Positions 36,001-47,629 of a stretch of 64,000 nt of DNA are shown in pieces. This DNA is from Anseranas semipalmata (taxonomy: Eukaryota; Chordata; Aves; Anseriformes; Anseranatidae). Position 1 is the stretch's first letter. The number at the start of each line of letters is the position of its first letter. The notes below the pieces were generated by a model that worked only from the letters and a program-made list of their open reading frames with translations, did not search any database and was not told where the DNA came from. Where the stretch lies: positions 384,118 to 448,117 of the forward strand of contig VXAA01001094.1 in NCBI GenBank assembly GCA_013399115.1. Reading direction: 5' to 3'. Both the position numbers and the translations under genes were made by a program.

Positions 36001-39000
36001 TAGCAAGTTAACTTTACTCCAAGGGAAATTCCAAGTGCACAACAACATTCAATTCTAATTTGTCATAAAACAATCTATAAAGTTACCAGTTCATAATCGT
36101 TTTTGAAGCAAAGAAAAAAGATAACTTAAGCATGAGAGCCTTTGCTCTACACTTGGATTTTGAATTTTACGTTAGAAACATTTTGCCCCAGATCACTGAA
36201 GATCAGTTCTAAAGATTAAACACAATCCTGCCAGTAGATAGCATTGCTGTTAAGACACTATTTCTCCAGATTACATGAAGGTCATGGTTCAACCTTCTTA
36301 GAAACAGTTGTGTTTCCTGTTTACTTACAGACCTATAATCTTAGCCAACAGGTGTTTCAAATGGTTTCATAATGTATACAGTTACACAAAATTGACTAGG
36401 CATGGAGACAAATCCTAGTGGCTTTGTTACAAAGCAAATATCAGCAACAGTAACTGTGAATATGACAGACAAGTGAATATCACATAAAATTTGGATTTTT
36501 TTTTTTATTTTTTTCTCTGGATAACAGAGAATGGTAACTTCAAGAAGGTAATTAAGCCAAGCAATGATTTTATCAGGCATTCCAGGTTCTCAAGAAGTAA
36601 ATCAGCATACACAAACTTGGTACAAAGAGTATCAAAGAAGCCTTAGCCTCTGATATGTTATTCTCAGAGGGAACCGTATATTATATCCACCTGGTCTCAA
36701 AAGTATATATATATATATATATATATATATGTCTTCTCTAAAGTTTAACCATGCTGACCTACTCTGTACATCTACAGCATATCTGAATGAGTGGATTTTC
36801 AAAAGTGTTTCATAGAGAAAAAAAAAATAAAAAAAAGTCAAGCTCATCTCCCCTAATAATAGCTGAAAACACCATGAGGACAGAGACGTTGAGACTGCCA
36901 GTTTCTTGTCCCTCTGCAGGACTGACAACACTGCTAACTGTTACACAGTCCTTCAGATCAGTGGAACCAATCTGGAAGCTTAAGGATATGGAAGTTGAGC
37001 CCAGTCAGTTTTCCACTGCTGGCAAATACGGGGAGATTCACATCATTAGCCAGCTGGACTTAGGTATGGGTCAGCAAATAAAGCCAGTAACTGCAATTGC
37101 CAGACCACCTCCATACCTCTGCATAGAAGACTCTCCACGTACAAGTAACAAGTTCCCATGGTAAATACACCACAGAATCTGGTTATCATCCCTAAGGAAA
37201 ATAGTAAAGTAGGACAAGATATCAGTTTTTAGGATGGAAGACCCCCTGAAACCTTTAGAAAGTTCAATGGGGGTAAACTGGAAAAATAAAAAAAAGAGAA
37301 AATTCATTGTAAAGAGCCCTGCATGTCTGAAACTTGCTAAGGAATCCAATGCTGTGAAAAGCAAATTACAAGTCACTTTTCCACTCAAAATAAACACTTA
37401 AGTCTATCAAGTTCTGACAGAGGGGAAGCCTAATAAAAACAAATCTCAAAATATTATTCCCTGCCTCTGAAATATTTAGACTTATTCACAACTCTCTCTG
37501 AAACACAAGGAGCAGTATTCAGTATTTCTAACAAGTCCTTGCTTAAAATGAGGGAGTCCTGTCAATTGTAACAAAACAGCCATCTCTTCAAAATGGAGTG
37601 AAATATTGAATGTGCAAGAAAAAAATAACCATCTCAAAATTAAAATAGGAACTATGAATATAAAAGGATTTAAGAGCTGACAAAGAAAATGACTGTTATT
37701 TCCAAATCACAGAATGAATAGCATGATAATTGACTGAAACATTCATTCACATAAAACACATTTGCAGATTAAGAAAAGAGTACGTCACCTACCTTGCCAA
37801 TCTTCACACTTTCCGAATGTTCAAAAGCTTGAGCCAGCTGCTCCCAGGTTGGGGCCAAAGCCTTGCAATGACCACACCAAGGGGCAAAGAATTTGATAAA
37901 GTGATTACCTTTGAAGTCAAAGAAAAAAAAAAAGAAAAAAGATTTAACTCATTTGAAATTAATTTGGCTGCCATGAAAAGCTGGGCATTAATCTCAGTCT
38001 GCAAATTTATCATGGTATTTCCTGGGTTAAAGATAGGAAATACTGTGAATAAAAGGCCAGGGCAGAATATTTCAGCAATTAGGTTTTCGATACTGTACAC
38101 AGTCCCACAGTGTTGCCAATTTCCCTGAAAATCCAAACAGCTTCACAACCTGGAGCCAACAAATGAGATATTACAACTTTTTTTGCTACATTGCTACAAT
38201 GTCTAATTCTATTACATCAATCACTTGCCCTGCTACAGAGTAGAAAGAACCACCGAGGAACATGTATTTCTAACAGCATAAATCAAAGTAAATATTACAT
38301 TTCACCTTAAACATCTCTAAGCAAACACCACTGCATTGAGTCCCTGAGCTACCTAAATAATTTTGTTCAGCTTTCAATGCACCCTGCTCTTTGTATTTTC
38401 ATGTTAACTATCCAGAAACTGCTGAACAGTTTCCATGAATAGAAATTCTTTGTAGAATTTCATGGTGTTTCATAGAGAGGAGAGTCTCTGTACTATCTCA
38501 TACTAACATTTCATTTAAAAGTGTTATCTTAATTGCAAAGTACCAGAATATGTAATTTCCTTCAATTAGAATTGCTATTAATTCAAGATGCTGCATGCTT
38601 TTGCACACATCAAAGCAATGCTCTGTTAATACAAAATAAAAATGAAGTTAATTAAAACAAGAAAAAAATAATTTGAAGGAAAAACCAGCGACTGTGGGAA
38701 AGCTCTTTTTAACAGAATTACTCACAATCCTTTGAAGACTGCTTTGGGGCTGATATTACTAGAATTTCTTTCTAGTTGAGGGCACAGAAGGTCAGACGAA
38801 AGATACCACAAAAACACTAGAAAATGTAAACTGCAACAGTAGTTTACTCTTAACTTGCCTAATGTGCATCAGGAATACTTTCAAACTGATTGACTTGCTT
38901 TGCTTTGGTCAAGTAATGAGTATACTGAAATTTCTCGTGAATGAATTACGAACATCTAGTCTAAATCAGCTATTCTGTATCACATACTCTGTGATATACT

Positions 39001-42000
39001 CTCTTCTTTGATAGAAAAAAAAATTCTTTTATCCCTAGACCACGAAAAAGGAAGAGGGAGACTATTTTTAAGAACAAAAGTCAACCTTCCAAGTGGAACT
39101 GCTAAGCCTCCAGCTAAATTTAAGCACTGAACTTTCCGTAATTGAAGTCAAGAGACAACAACAGCTTTACAGATGATCATAAACCTGCTCAACTATCGGG
39201 TATCACCATGAGAACACCTCCTCCACTGGTGTATGAATGCCAATGGATACAGCTTAAAACATTTACACGTACACTAAACTTAACAGTTGACACTTTTCTC
39301 AGACTGTAAACTTGTTTAATGCTCAGTGTGTCCCTGATGGCTGAGAGAAGAATCCATGAAGAATTTTGATGTAATTCTCTATTAAGACACACATAGAGAG
39401 AAATTTTAAGTTTGCTGCACAAAATGTTCCTTTACACTTGAAAATATTTCTAATTAATTAATGGTTACTTTAGGAAGCTTTAGTAACTATCTCACTTGTG
39501 TTATCACATGGGCACAGACAATTAATTTAATCTAGCCTTAATTCTACTGTCTTCTGATTGGAGTGCTGTTCTTAAACTTTCTCATGGCATGCAATATGTA
39601 ATTAAACTACAGCATTTTTACACAGTGTGTAGTTTCATCCTCTTTCATTAGACATTACTGGAAAATAAAGTGGGAAGGAAGTACCTTGAAAACTAACATT
39701 TCTGTTGCATACTTCCCACTAGTTATGTCTCTGTAAATGGGTACCTTGTGCTTATGAAAAAACAGTTACCTTCTGCTATGTGCATCTTGAAATTGTCTGC
39801 TGAGAGTTCATACATTCCCTGCTTAGGTTCAGGGGCTTTTGGTGGTTCCACAACAGATTCTGGATCCTATTCATGAGAAAAGTTAATTTGTATTTGCCTC
39901 ATACAGTAAATGCACATTATTTGATTCCTGTATCATGCCATTCTGTAGTAGTGTAATAAACCCCACACTCTGAAAATTTAAATTCCTAAAGCTATTTCCC
40001 AATTTAACTTGGTATCTAACATTTTCTAACAAACAATTACTTGAAAGCAAAATGTGAAAAAGACTACCACATAGAAAAGAGCTATCACAATTATTGGAAT
40101 AACAGTCTTTCACTGTGCTGTAGTATAGTCACAGTCCACAGTAATTACTATGGCACTCAAAACATTGCCATATATTAATACATGTAGATTATGTTACTCT
40201 GTAGCTTCACGTATCAGCCACATCTGCTGATGTTTCAAAAATATCATCAGTTTCGGTAGTATTTTGGCTATTTAAAAATAGGTAGTGAAAAAACTATTTT
40301 CTGCTACCCTAATTCAGGAAAGAGGGACCTAATAGTCCCATGAAGGCAGCAACAACAGAAAAAGAGCAAATACTTTATAGGTAAGTTCCAGTAAACCCAT
40401 TGGCACTTAGCAAAAGCAAAAGACTACTGTCTAGATACTAGGTGAGAGCTGGAAAGAATCATTTAAGAACCACAAAGTACGTTTCTTGAATTAGTTTAAC
40501 ATTTAATGTTTAACTATTAAAAATATCACTTTTTGTTTGTTTGAATATAATCGTGTTCAAATTGTGGTCAGCAATCACTAGTTTTATCTTGATTAGAAAC
40601 AGCAGTCACAAATTTAATTTTAGACAAGGCTTGTCTAATAGATGCAAGTGCTAAACTCAGTGGTTTTCCTAGTGATGATACTAGTTTAACTTACTGAACC
40701 GATTATTTTAAGCCCTTTCTGTAGGCTACAACATCATCAGCTAATAACTGAGCTAAAGATGGCATCCCATGTTGTTAAGAGGAAATTAAGCCCAACATAA
40801 ATGCAATTTATCCTGTATTATAGCTAAATGGCTTTTCTTACTCTAAAGACATTATGGCCTACAGGTGTTAACAGAATTGATGCAAAGAATTGTATCTTAC
40901 ATTGTCAAAATGCTAAACATTAAAAATTGCACTATGTACTGCAGTTTTAAATACAGGAACAAAGGGCAGGTCATAGGATGACAGTTTTAGTTATTATTCT
41001 GACTTATGTGGAAGCTGTTTCATATTGTTACTACCACCTGACTTTTATTCTCAGAAGCAGATTTCCTCCTGGAGAGTGAAACTTAATCTATAGACATGAT
41101 AGATCAGCAAGTCTGCAGACGGAAATATTTCCTTTTCCTATTCCCATTTCACTTACAGATGGTTCCTCATTTAGTTTCTCCAACATCCAGTTTTCCAGTG
41201 CCTGGAAGTCTCTAGGGCCTTGGTATTTCAGAGGTTCTTGTCCTGGTTTAAGCAGCTTTAAACTAAAGGATTAAAATGTAGAAAAGAGTGAATCAAAAAT
41301 TTTCATGTATAAAACATTCCCAGGAAGTTAACACACTTTAACTAATTCACAGCAATTCATCTCAGGCTGAACAGCTCTCTTCATTATTCACATCAGCGTC
41401 AGGCATCTCTCTCTACTTGAAGGACCATGTCCACACCTGAGGACACCTTTTTATTCCCATAGAAGCTTTTAAAGGGGATTTTAAAAATAGCAAAAAGAAA
41501 TACCATGTTAAAAATCAACATATCTTAACATTACTTCGATCGATAAGCAAGAGCAAATAAAACACTGCGGAGTTCAGGTCTGAGGATAATCACTTGTTAT
41601 GCCTACGAATCCTATTTCGGTTTGCCAAAAAGCGTCTTTTTTTTGTGTTCTCCCCTCTCCATCAGCAAGGGAAAAAATATCCTTTTCCTAGTAATTTCTT
41701 TCTCATGTTTTGTTTCTGAACTACAACTTTTCATGTAGTGTTAAACTGATTAAAAACACACTGAAACAAGTCAATAGGACTAGCAGATAAGCAACTGCTT
41801 GCAGGGATTCAAGACTTCACAACTATATCATTTAATAATTGCTATCAAAACTTTTCCATAAACTACCTAAAGCTTTTAGTATTAAATATTTAAGTTAAAA
41901 TTGGAAATATATTTGCTAAAGGGACAAAACCAACTTCTGACCTAGTCTTAACTTTCAAAGCAAATCGTAATTAGTGTCAATTATTGCTGCCACCCAGCTT

Positions 42001-43566
42001 CAATTTCCCTTGCAAACTGTCATTTCGCACTACAGTTTCTTTTTTTTTCTTCTTTAAAATGTTTTTCTCTCTCTTCTCATTCCACAAGTTGGAAAAAATG
42101 AACATATGAAAGTGTTGAAAAGCCACATAATGCAAATGATATTACATATCCATTACATACCCCAAAATGATAATACATATCCATTCATTTTTTTCTTACT
42201 CAAAGTCTCTGCCATTCTTTCTATTTTATAAGGAACAGCACCACAATATAAACTATTCAAACACAAAAACACGACCAGTGTTTGCTTCTGGGGATATTAA
42301 AATAAAGTTGTAAAATTCATTGTTTCTTGGTATTTTTAGTGGAACTAAGCCACAAATTGCCCTTAAGGATAATTCCTATTTCAATGAGGACTTTGCTATT
42401 TATAACTCTCAACTTGTAATCAGTGGCACTCATCTGCGTCAAAGCAAGCGTAGCCACGAGTGTACGTCAAGTTCAGTCTGTTGCTGAGGTCAGCAGTAAC
42501 ACTAGACCAAGTGAGCCAAGAGAAGGAAAAACACAGGCTGAGGAAGGGCTATAGAAGACTACGTTCTCCACTTATCTCCACTAAGATGAGTTACTAGCAA
42601 ACCAGTTGAATCGATCCCATCCGTTTTTGCAAGAAGCTTTAAAGAAGACATAAATGAAAAAAATCCCTTTGCTTCTTTTTAGCAGGTAAAAAGGGAATAC
42701 ACTTATCTGACTGAAAAGCACTAACTAGGCTGACCTCTCATAGATGGTCTAAATCATGTTCTGCTTACCAAAGCCGAGGTAGTAAGACATATTTCACTTT
42801 TAACAGGATAAGCTTAACAACCTTAAACTCCAGCTGAACTTCTCCCAGACCGATATACGCAAAATTACCTAGAAAAGTCTGTACAACATCACCACTGCTA
42901 TGCTAAATGGTACTATTAATTTACCATTTTATGAGCACCCAGTTCACTCAAAAATGTAAAAGGTCACCCCTACACTAATTAAGAATGGTGCAGTGTACTG
43001 ACAAACTTGTGACAAATTATTTTTAAAAAGACCATTAACCAGTTCTATCTGGTTAGATAGACCAGACCAGTTCTATCATGTACATCATGGCTGCATAATG
43101 TACTATTGCTTGAGAAAATGGTACTCTAAGAGAAAAAGAGGACAATTCTGGACTTTATTTAACAGTCATCTTCCAAGACATGAAAGTTTCTTCAAAAGCA
43201 AACAAACAAACAAAAGAATAAAAGATAAGAGTTGTACATATCACATGATACTTGGCAACATGGTAAAAAGGCTTACATTGAACATGTATGAGATCCAAAA
43301 CGCTACAGAGAAAATTACCAAAAAATAGAGCTTAGAAGTTAACTTCAAGAAGTTGGCAGAGGATCACGGAAAACCAAAAAAGAAAGAAGCAGGACCAGAC
43401 CTCCTTTTATACTTACGTAGGGTATCCTCGGACGCCAAATTCAGAGCACAGTGGAGTGTCTGTGGTACAATCCACTTTAACAACGTAGACCTGTGGGTTT
43501 TCCATGTTGTTGTATTTATCTCCCAAATCATTCCAAGTTGGCTGGAGACGCTGGCAATGTCCACAC
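26947..43566 (-). CDS. TXNDC5: TXNDC5 / ERp46, exons 2-10
   Basis: Thioredoxin domain-containing protein 5, a protein-disulfide-isomerase-family oxidoreductase of the ER lumen. Coding segments in transcript order are 43566-43417, 41262-41157, 39866-39770, 37908-37793, 35546-35460, 33598-33458, 30996-30911, 27761-27632 and 27069-26947, about 345 residues in one continuous frame. Three thioredoxin domains are visible, each with CGHC (43565-43554, 37876-37865, 27760-27749) and the downstream VRGYPT cis-proline loop. Acidic/proline linkers separate domains (NEEPS to PKQG, and [15 protein letters not shown]). The protein ends in RDEL, a KDEL-type ER retrieval signal. Human TXNDC5 has, as I recall, 432 residues and 10 exons, so about 88 residues of exon 1 (signal peptide and start of domain 1) are missing here. 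Transcription runs towards BMP6. Confidence 0.95.
27070..27631 (-). other. TXNDC5: TXNDC5 intron 9 (562 bp)
   Basis: GT-AG intron containing a short (AAAT)n run at about 27188-27206. Nothing else recognised. Confidence 0.9.
27632..27761 (-). CDS. TXNDC5: TXNDC5 exon 9 (domain 3 active site)
   Basis: Acceptor TGTTTCTAG and donor GTAAGT; 130 bases. The first base completes the Trp codon, then [20 protein letters not shown] to NVCNRFS. The CGHC redox site of domain 3 is at 27760-27749. Confidence 0.95.
27762..30910 (-). other. TXNDC5: TXNDC5 intron 8 (3.1 kb)
   Basis: AT-rich intron with no exon or recognisable repeat family. Confidence 0.88.
30911..30996 (-). CDS. TXNDC5: TXNDC5 exon 8 (start of domain 3)
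   Basis: The acceptor is TAGCAG, a NAGNAG pair. Use of the first AG (ending at 30997) gives an exon beginning [12 protein letters not shown]; use of the second omits the Gln and starts the exon at 30993. It continues [16 protein letters not shown] and a split Trp codon; donor GTAAGA. Confidence 0.93.
30997..33457 (-). other. TXNDC5: TXNDC5 intron 7 (2.5 kb)
   Basis: AT-rich intron ending in a TAGCAG acceptor pair. No exon recognised inside it. Confidence 0.88.
33458..33598 (-). CDS. TXNDC5: TXNDC5 exon 7 (end of domain 2, linker)
   Basis: Acceptor AATTGTAG and donor GTAGGT; 141 bases, phase 0 at both ends. The frame reads [20 protein letters not shown], then a Pro/Glu/Ala-rich linker ([19 protein letters not shown]) to domain 3. 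Confidence 0.94.
33599..35459 (-). other. TXNDC5: TXNDC5 intron 6 (1.9 kb)
   Basis: Intron with a 184-codon open frame on the opposite (+) strand at 33870-34424. That frame resembles no family I know and is probably chance. Confidence 0.88.
35460..35546 (-). CDS. TXNDC5: TXNDC5 exon 6 (domain 2)
   Basis: Acceptor AAATATAG and donor GTGAGT; 87 bases, phase 0 at both ends. The frame reads [20 protein letters not shown] then LLWFRNGEK, including the cis-proline loop of domain 2. Confidence 0.95.
35547..37792 (-). other. TXNDC5: TXNDC5 intron 5 (2.2 kb)
   Basis: AT-rich intron holding a (TA)n microsatellite at 36704-36730 and a short GT run near 35740. No exon recognised. Confidence 0.88.
36704..36730. 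repeat. (TA)n microsatellite
   Basis: Thirteen and a half perfect TA units in TXNDC5 intron 5. Confidence 0.95.
37793..37908 (-). CDS. TXNDC5: TXNDC5 exon 5 (domain 2 active site)
   Basis: Acceptor ACTTCAAAG and donor GTAGGT. The frame reads [20 protein letters not shown] to VKIGK. The CGHC redox site lies whole within this exon (37876-37865), unlike domains 1 and 3, where an intron splits the Trp codon before it. Length 116 bases. Confidence 0.95.
37909..39769 (-). other. TXNDC5: TXNDC5 intron 4 (1.9 kb)
   Basis: AT-rich, no recognised content beyond the splice signals. Confidence 0.88.
39770..39866 (-). CDS. TXNDC5: TXNDC5 exon 4 (linker, start of domain 2)
   Basis: Acceptor ATGAATAG and donor GTAACT. 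The frame reads [17 protein letters not shown] (inter-domain linker), then [15 protein letters not shown] and a split Gly codon. Length 97 bases. Confidence 0.94.
39867..41156 (-). other. TXNDC5: TXNDC5 intron 3 (1.3 kb)
   Basis: AT-rich, no recognised content beyond the splice signals. Confidence 0.88.
41157..41262 (-). CDS. TXNDC5: TXNDC5 exon 3 (end of domain 1)
   Basis: Acceptor TCCTTTAG and donor GTAAGT. The first base completes Thr of RGYPT, then [20 protein letters not shown] to LNEEPS. A competing AG (TTTAAAG, 7 bases further in) would break the frame, so the upstream one is used. Length 106 bases. Confidence 0.94.
41263..43416 (-). other. TXNDC5: TXNDC5 intron 2 (2.2 kb)
   Basis: AT-rich intron with a short (CAAA)n run near 43198-43215 and two near-copies of a CATATCCATT word near 42145-42185. 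No exon recognised. Confidence 0.88.
43417..43566 (-). CDS. TXNDC5: TXNDC5 exon 2 (thioredoxin domain 1)
   Basis: On the - strand, acceptor TGTCGCAG precedes 43566 and donor GTAAGT follows 43417. The first base completes the Trp codon (TG|G) of the WCGHC motif. The frame reads [20 protein letters not shown] and onward to EFGVRGYP plus a split Thr codon. Length 150 bases. Confidence 0.95.
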
Positions 43567-45462
43567 CTGCGACAGAACGAACAAAATATTTTCTCATAGT
43601 TGCTCTGTTTAGAGGGGAATGAATCAATACAGAAGTCATACAAAGAACAGTGAAAGATTTTTATAAATTTAAAAACAGTTAAGTTGGAAATTTTCCATAC
43701 TCAAACGCTGTTACGGTAAGTAACAGTGAATACTATTATGTATTGTAGGACAACGTTGCAAACAGGCCTTGTAAAAATTGTCGAGAAAAAGCCTACTGCG
43801 TACCCTCTGAACTCAGAGAGGCTATTAAAAAAAGCACTCCGCATTTTCCAACTGTCTAGAAAATAATCATGTGAGGCTGGTTAGCTTTCTTTATGATTCA
43901 GCATTTCAAAATACTGTGTTTTTAAGCAGCAGGCAAGAAGTTCATGGTTTCTAGTCTCTTTGTAAGGCCACTGGTGCTTGTGTGCATCACTGGAATTGTA
44001 ACTCATGACTCATGAAACACATCAGGCGCTGAATTCTCAATAGGGTTTCTCAAAATCCTCCAGTGCTGTGTTTTGCCCCAGCAGCACACTATAAACTAAC
44101 TATATTTGCATATACACAGAAAACTGGCCTAATGTAGTTACAGTAACAGCAACTCCCCAGAAGCAGAAAATGGCTATTATTTGTCTCAATTTTCTAGTAG
44201 TTCCAGCCATTGTAGCAATACCCTATTCCTGTAACTATGATGAAAACGTTAAGGAATGGATTTTCATTTCTCTTTAATGGCTGCTTTTGCCAATCCTTCA
44301 AGACATCTAGAAATACATAATTGGATTAACTGAAAAAATTTGCAACCTGGCAGTATGAAAGCTGTTTTTGCCCTTGACATGACCTAGAAAGTCTACTTTT
44401 TAAGCAACAATTAAAACAGCATTAGGACTCTGGAGGAAGTTGCTTCTTAGTCCCTTCAAAGCTCCCATTTAAAAGTTTCACATATACAGCTCGTTTGGGG
44501 CCCATTTGTAGAAAAGCTGCATGGATTCACACCTTCCGAGGTACCCTGCTATCATTAAGGCAAAATAAAACCATCTTTCAGTCTTAATAAGGTTCTGTTG
44601 CCATTGGTCATAGCGGGTAACATATTCCCACCATGTGGAAGAAGGAATATAACCTCCCATACGATCTTATTCTGAATTGTAATGGTGACGGAATACAGTG
44701 TGCTAATACTAAAATTAAATATTCCTTAAATATTTAACTTCAGACTGAACTCCCTCCACAGTCAACTCTTCATGGAGCTTGAAGAGGAGGATTTTGGATT
44801 CTCTGGTCCCCTCCCCTAACAGCTGTGGAAATTTTAAACATGCCTGGTGTTAAAGAACTGAGTATGGAAATCTATGTAAGGAGATCTCAAGTAATTAACC
44901 CTCTTTTTTAAGCACAGAACAGAGCTGCCTTGTCCATATTTAACACTGTGATCTCTGCTATACACAGTTCCCCATTCCCTTTCTCCTTCAGATTATACAA
45001 GCTGAAATTGAAAATAAAGCACAAAACAAGTTCGTATCCGAATCGGTAACCAACTCATCAGTCATTCCTGGTTTTCATAAAAATTCAGTATTAGACGTAA
45101 GGAAGTAGAAGGCAAGACAGTCCCTGAAATACTTTTTCTAGAATTCATAAGGTGTTGCTGCAGACTATATAAAAATGGAGAAGTCAAAAACAAAGAGAGC
45201 ATGACCATGTAACATCACATATCTCTCTTAGCCCCATGTAGCTACACAGTCATTTGTTGCTATTGTTCCATATTAATCAGTGGGACTGGAGAAGCAGCTA
45301 GTTCTACCACTGGGGATGGCAGACACCTGGGAGTCAATGGGAAGTCCTGCTATTCCTTCCCTACATGGGCTAGGAAGGTGCAAGAATTCATGATCTCTGT
45401 TTAGAAACATAAATGAAGATCCAAGAGACTGGGAACGCTGTAGGAAGGATCCAGCTTGCTGG

Positions 45463-45483
45463 AAAAAAAAAAAAAAAAAAAAA
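45463..45483. repeat. A21 homopolymer
   Basis: Twenty-one A in TXNDC5 intron 1. The bases before it do not read as a retroposed gene that I know. Confidence 0.9.
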
Positions 45484-46021
45484 CTTCTTGTACACTACTA
45501 ACATCAGGAGGTAAGGGTCAAAGGATGTTTTTTGTAAGAGGTTGTAGATAGGTTGCTCATTTTAACTCTGAGCAACCACGTGCCACAAGTGCTTGTGCCT
45601 GGAGATTATTCTGCTGTGGCAGTATCTATGGAATAGCATGCTGCTTTACCTCGCACTGACAGATCAGTGCTCCTCTTACAGTATCAGCGCTTCTACCCTA
45701 GAAGACTAGATGGTGGACTTCCTGGGCTATGAGAAGTTGGCAAGGAACAGAGGCATTTTTGGAGGTCATCACTACAGCCAGAGTTCTGCAGTTTACTAGG
45801 GCAGCTTCATAGCAAGACACGGTGCAAATCATTACCCAATTAAAAACGTCTGTATACCCTAGGATAGGTATAATGGTACAAGCAGCACAGGACCAGTCTC
45901 CTCTGGACAAAAGAGAACAGCCAAGACAAATTCCAGTCAACAGAGTTCAATTCACCACAATAAACCATGACAATCAAGTCTGCTTCAGCTCAGTAGACTT
46001 CTAGAGTATGTTGAAAAGACC

Positions 46022-46075
46022 TATAATGGTCAAAATAAATATATATATTTGACCATATATAATGGTCAAAATAAA
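46022..46075. repeat. Compound direct and inverted repeat
   Basis: TATAATGGTCAAAATAAA occurs at 46022-46039 and 46058-46075; between them lies TTTGACCAT (46048-46056), the complement of ATGGTCAAA. The central arm can pair with either flanking copy. Confidence 0.88.
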
Positions 46076-47545
46076 GCAATGAAACTACTCATTTGAGATT
46101 CCTTCCAACTAAGGAATCAGTGAAATCTCCTTTCTCTGTGGGCATGCAACTGGCATGGCCAGAATCTTAAGACTATCTAGGCCCACTGAGAGACTAACCT
46201 GTTCACAGTTCTGTCCCTTGTCGACCACAGATACCAAGGAGGACAGCCTGATGATGACAAATTTTAGACATCTGATGGCAAATGACTTGGAGTCCTCTTT
46301 TTTTTTTTTTTGGAGTAGCCCACAGTATTGGAAACAAATACAGGACCTCATTTGTTGTTATCAAAAGGTGGGGTGGGGGGCGTGAGGCCTGTGGCAACAT
46401 TTGTTTCAAGAATCCTGCAGAAAAGAGGCTGGCTCTGTCTAACCCAAATACTGTTAGTTTCCATCATCTAACATTAGCAGCACCTATAACAATCTGAAAG
46501 AAAATTCTAACTGAACGGTGGGTCGCTCGCTAGGCCTCTCCCTCACAGCTTAGGAGATCAACACATTAGAATCACCTAGGACCAGTGCAGGAGGTTCTAA
46601 TATGGACTCCAGGGCTGACAGACCATCATCTGATCCCACTGATGATAAAACTACTGGCGTATCCAAGAACTTCTCTCAAGCACTTGGACATTCCCTCTTT
46701 CCTTCTCTTCCCCTTGGACCTGAAACCTGGACCTGTTGCTGCCGGTCAGGAACACAGTCCAGACCAACGGGCCTGGAGCTGAGACCCAGAGATCTGGATG
46801 AGGCCTGCCAAAGGCAAAAGTAATGAGCAGAGAAGCCACGACAAGTCTGGCAAACAACACAGCTCCCTCACGCTCGTGTTGGGCAGAGATCCTCAGCCCT
46901 CCCAAGGGCACAGAGTGGTCCAAGTTTGCAAGGCCAGAGCTCTCTTTGATGCACACTGAGGATGTGGAGCACATGCTGGACTCTGCAATAGCCTATTTGG
47001 CAGAGGGTCTCCTATAAACTGTGCGCCAAGACGAAAGTTCATCTGTTTTTAGAGATGCCTGTGAAACAGCCAGTCAGTATTTGAGGAGATAAAGATACTA
47101 TCACCTGAAAACAGACCAGAGCAGAAGCACTCCTGCTCTGCACAGGAATTTCTTTGACCTTACTCTCAGTCAAAGGTCCTTCACCAGCAAGTTGGGCTTC
47201 CTCCACTTTTTTGATCTTCAAAGGAAGACATCTGCTCTTTCAAGCTTTTGCTTAACGTCTTTGTATGACAAAAACAAGTCGATGGCAATAACAAAAGAAA
47301 TGAAGTAGTTTTTCAGTTTTGAAAGGAAATCCTTTTCCAGCATTCATTTCAAAGAGTAGCATGACACACGTATGCCTCAATGGCACCACACACCAACAGG
47401 TTAACTTAGGGTTGAAATGTGTCTTTTGCAAAGACATTGCTTCATTAACTTTATCTAACCTTAAGAAAACTTGGGGAAAAAAAAAAAACAACCTACAACA
47501 AAACTCCCAATAACTCTACTAGGTATCGGTAAGTCAGAAACAGAT

Positions 47546-47559
47546 TAAAAATAAATAAA

Positions 47560-47590
<31 letters not shown>

Positions 47591-47629
47591 TAAAAATAAA
47601 AATAAAAATAAAAAAATAAAAATAAAAAA
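47546..47629. repeat. (AAAAAT)n low-complexity repeat
   Basis: About 84 bases of AAAAAT/AAAT units in TXNDC5 intron 1. Confidence 0.95.

Noticed and set aside
41249..41262. Alternative acceptor TTTAAAG for TXNDC5 exon 3
   Set aside because: Using it removes seven bases and breaks the frame from RGYPT into LKLLKPGQ; the upstream TTTAG keeps the frame.
44478..44660. - strand frame ending in LFYKWAPNELYM as a possible TXNDC5 exon 1
   Set aside because: The KWAP word only superficially resembles FYAPW; there is no split Trp codon with a donor in the right phase and no signal peptide.
45463..45483. A21 run as the tail of a processed pseudogene
   Set aside because: No coding-like sequence or poly(A) signal is visible just before it on either strand.
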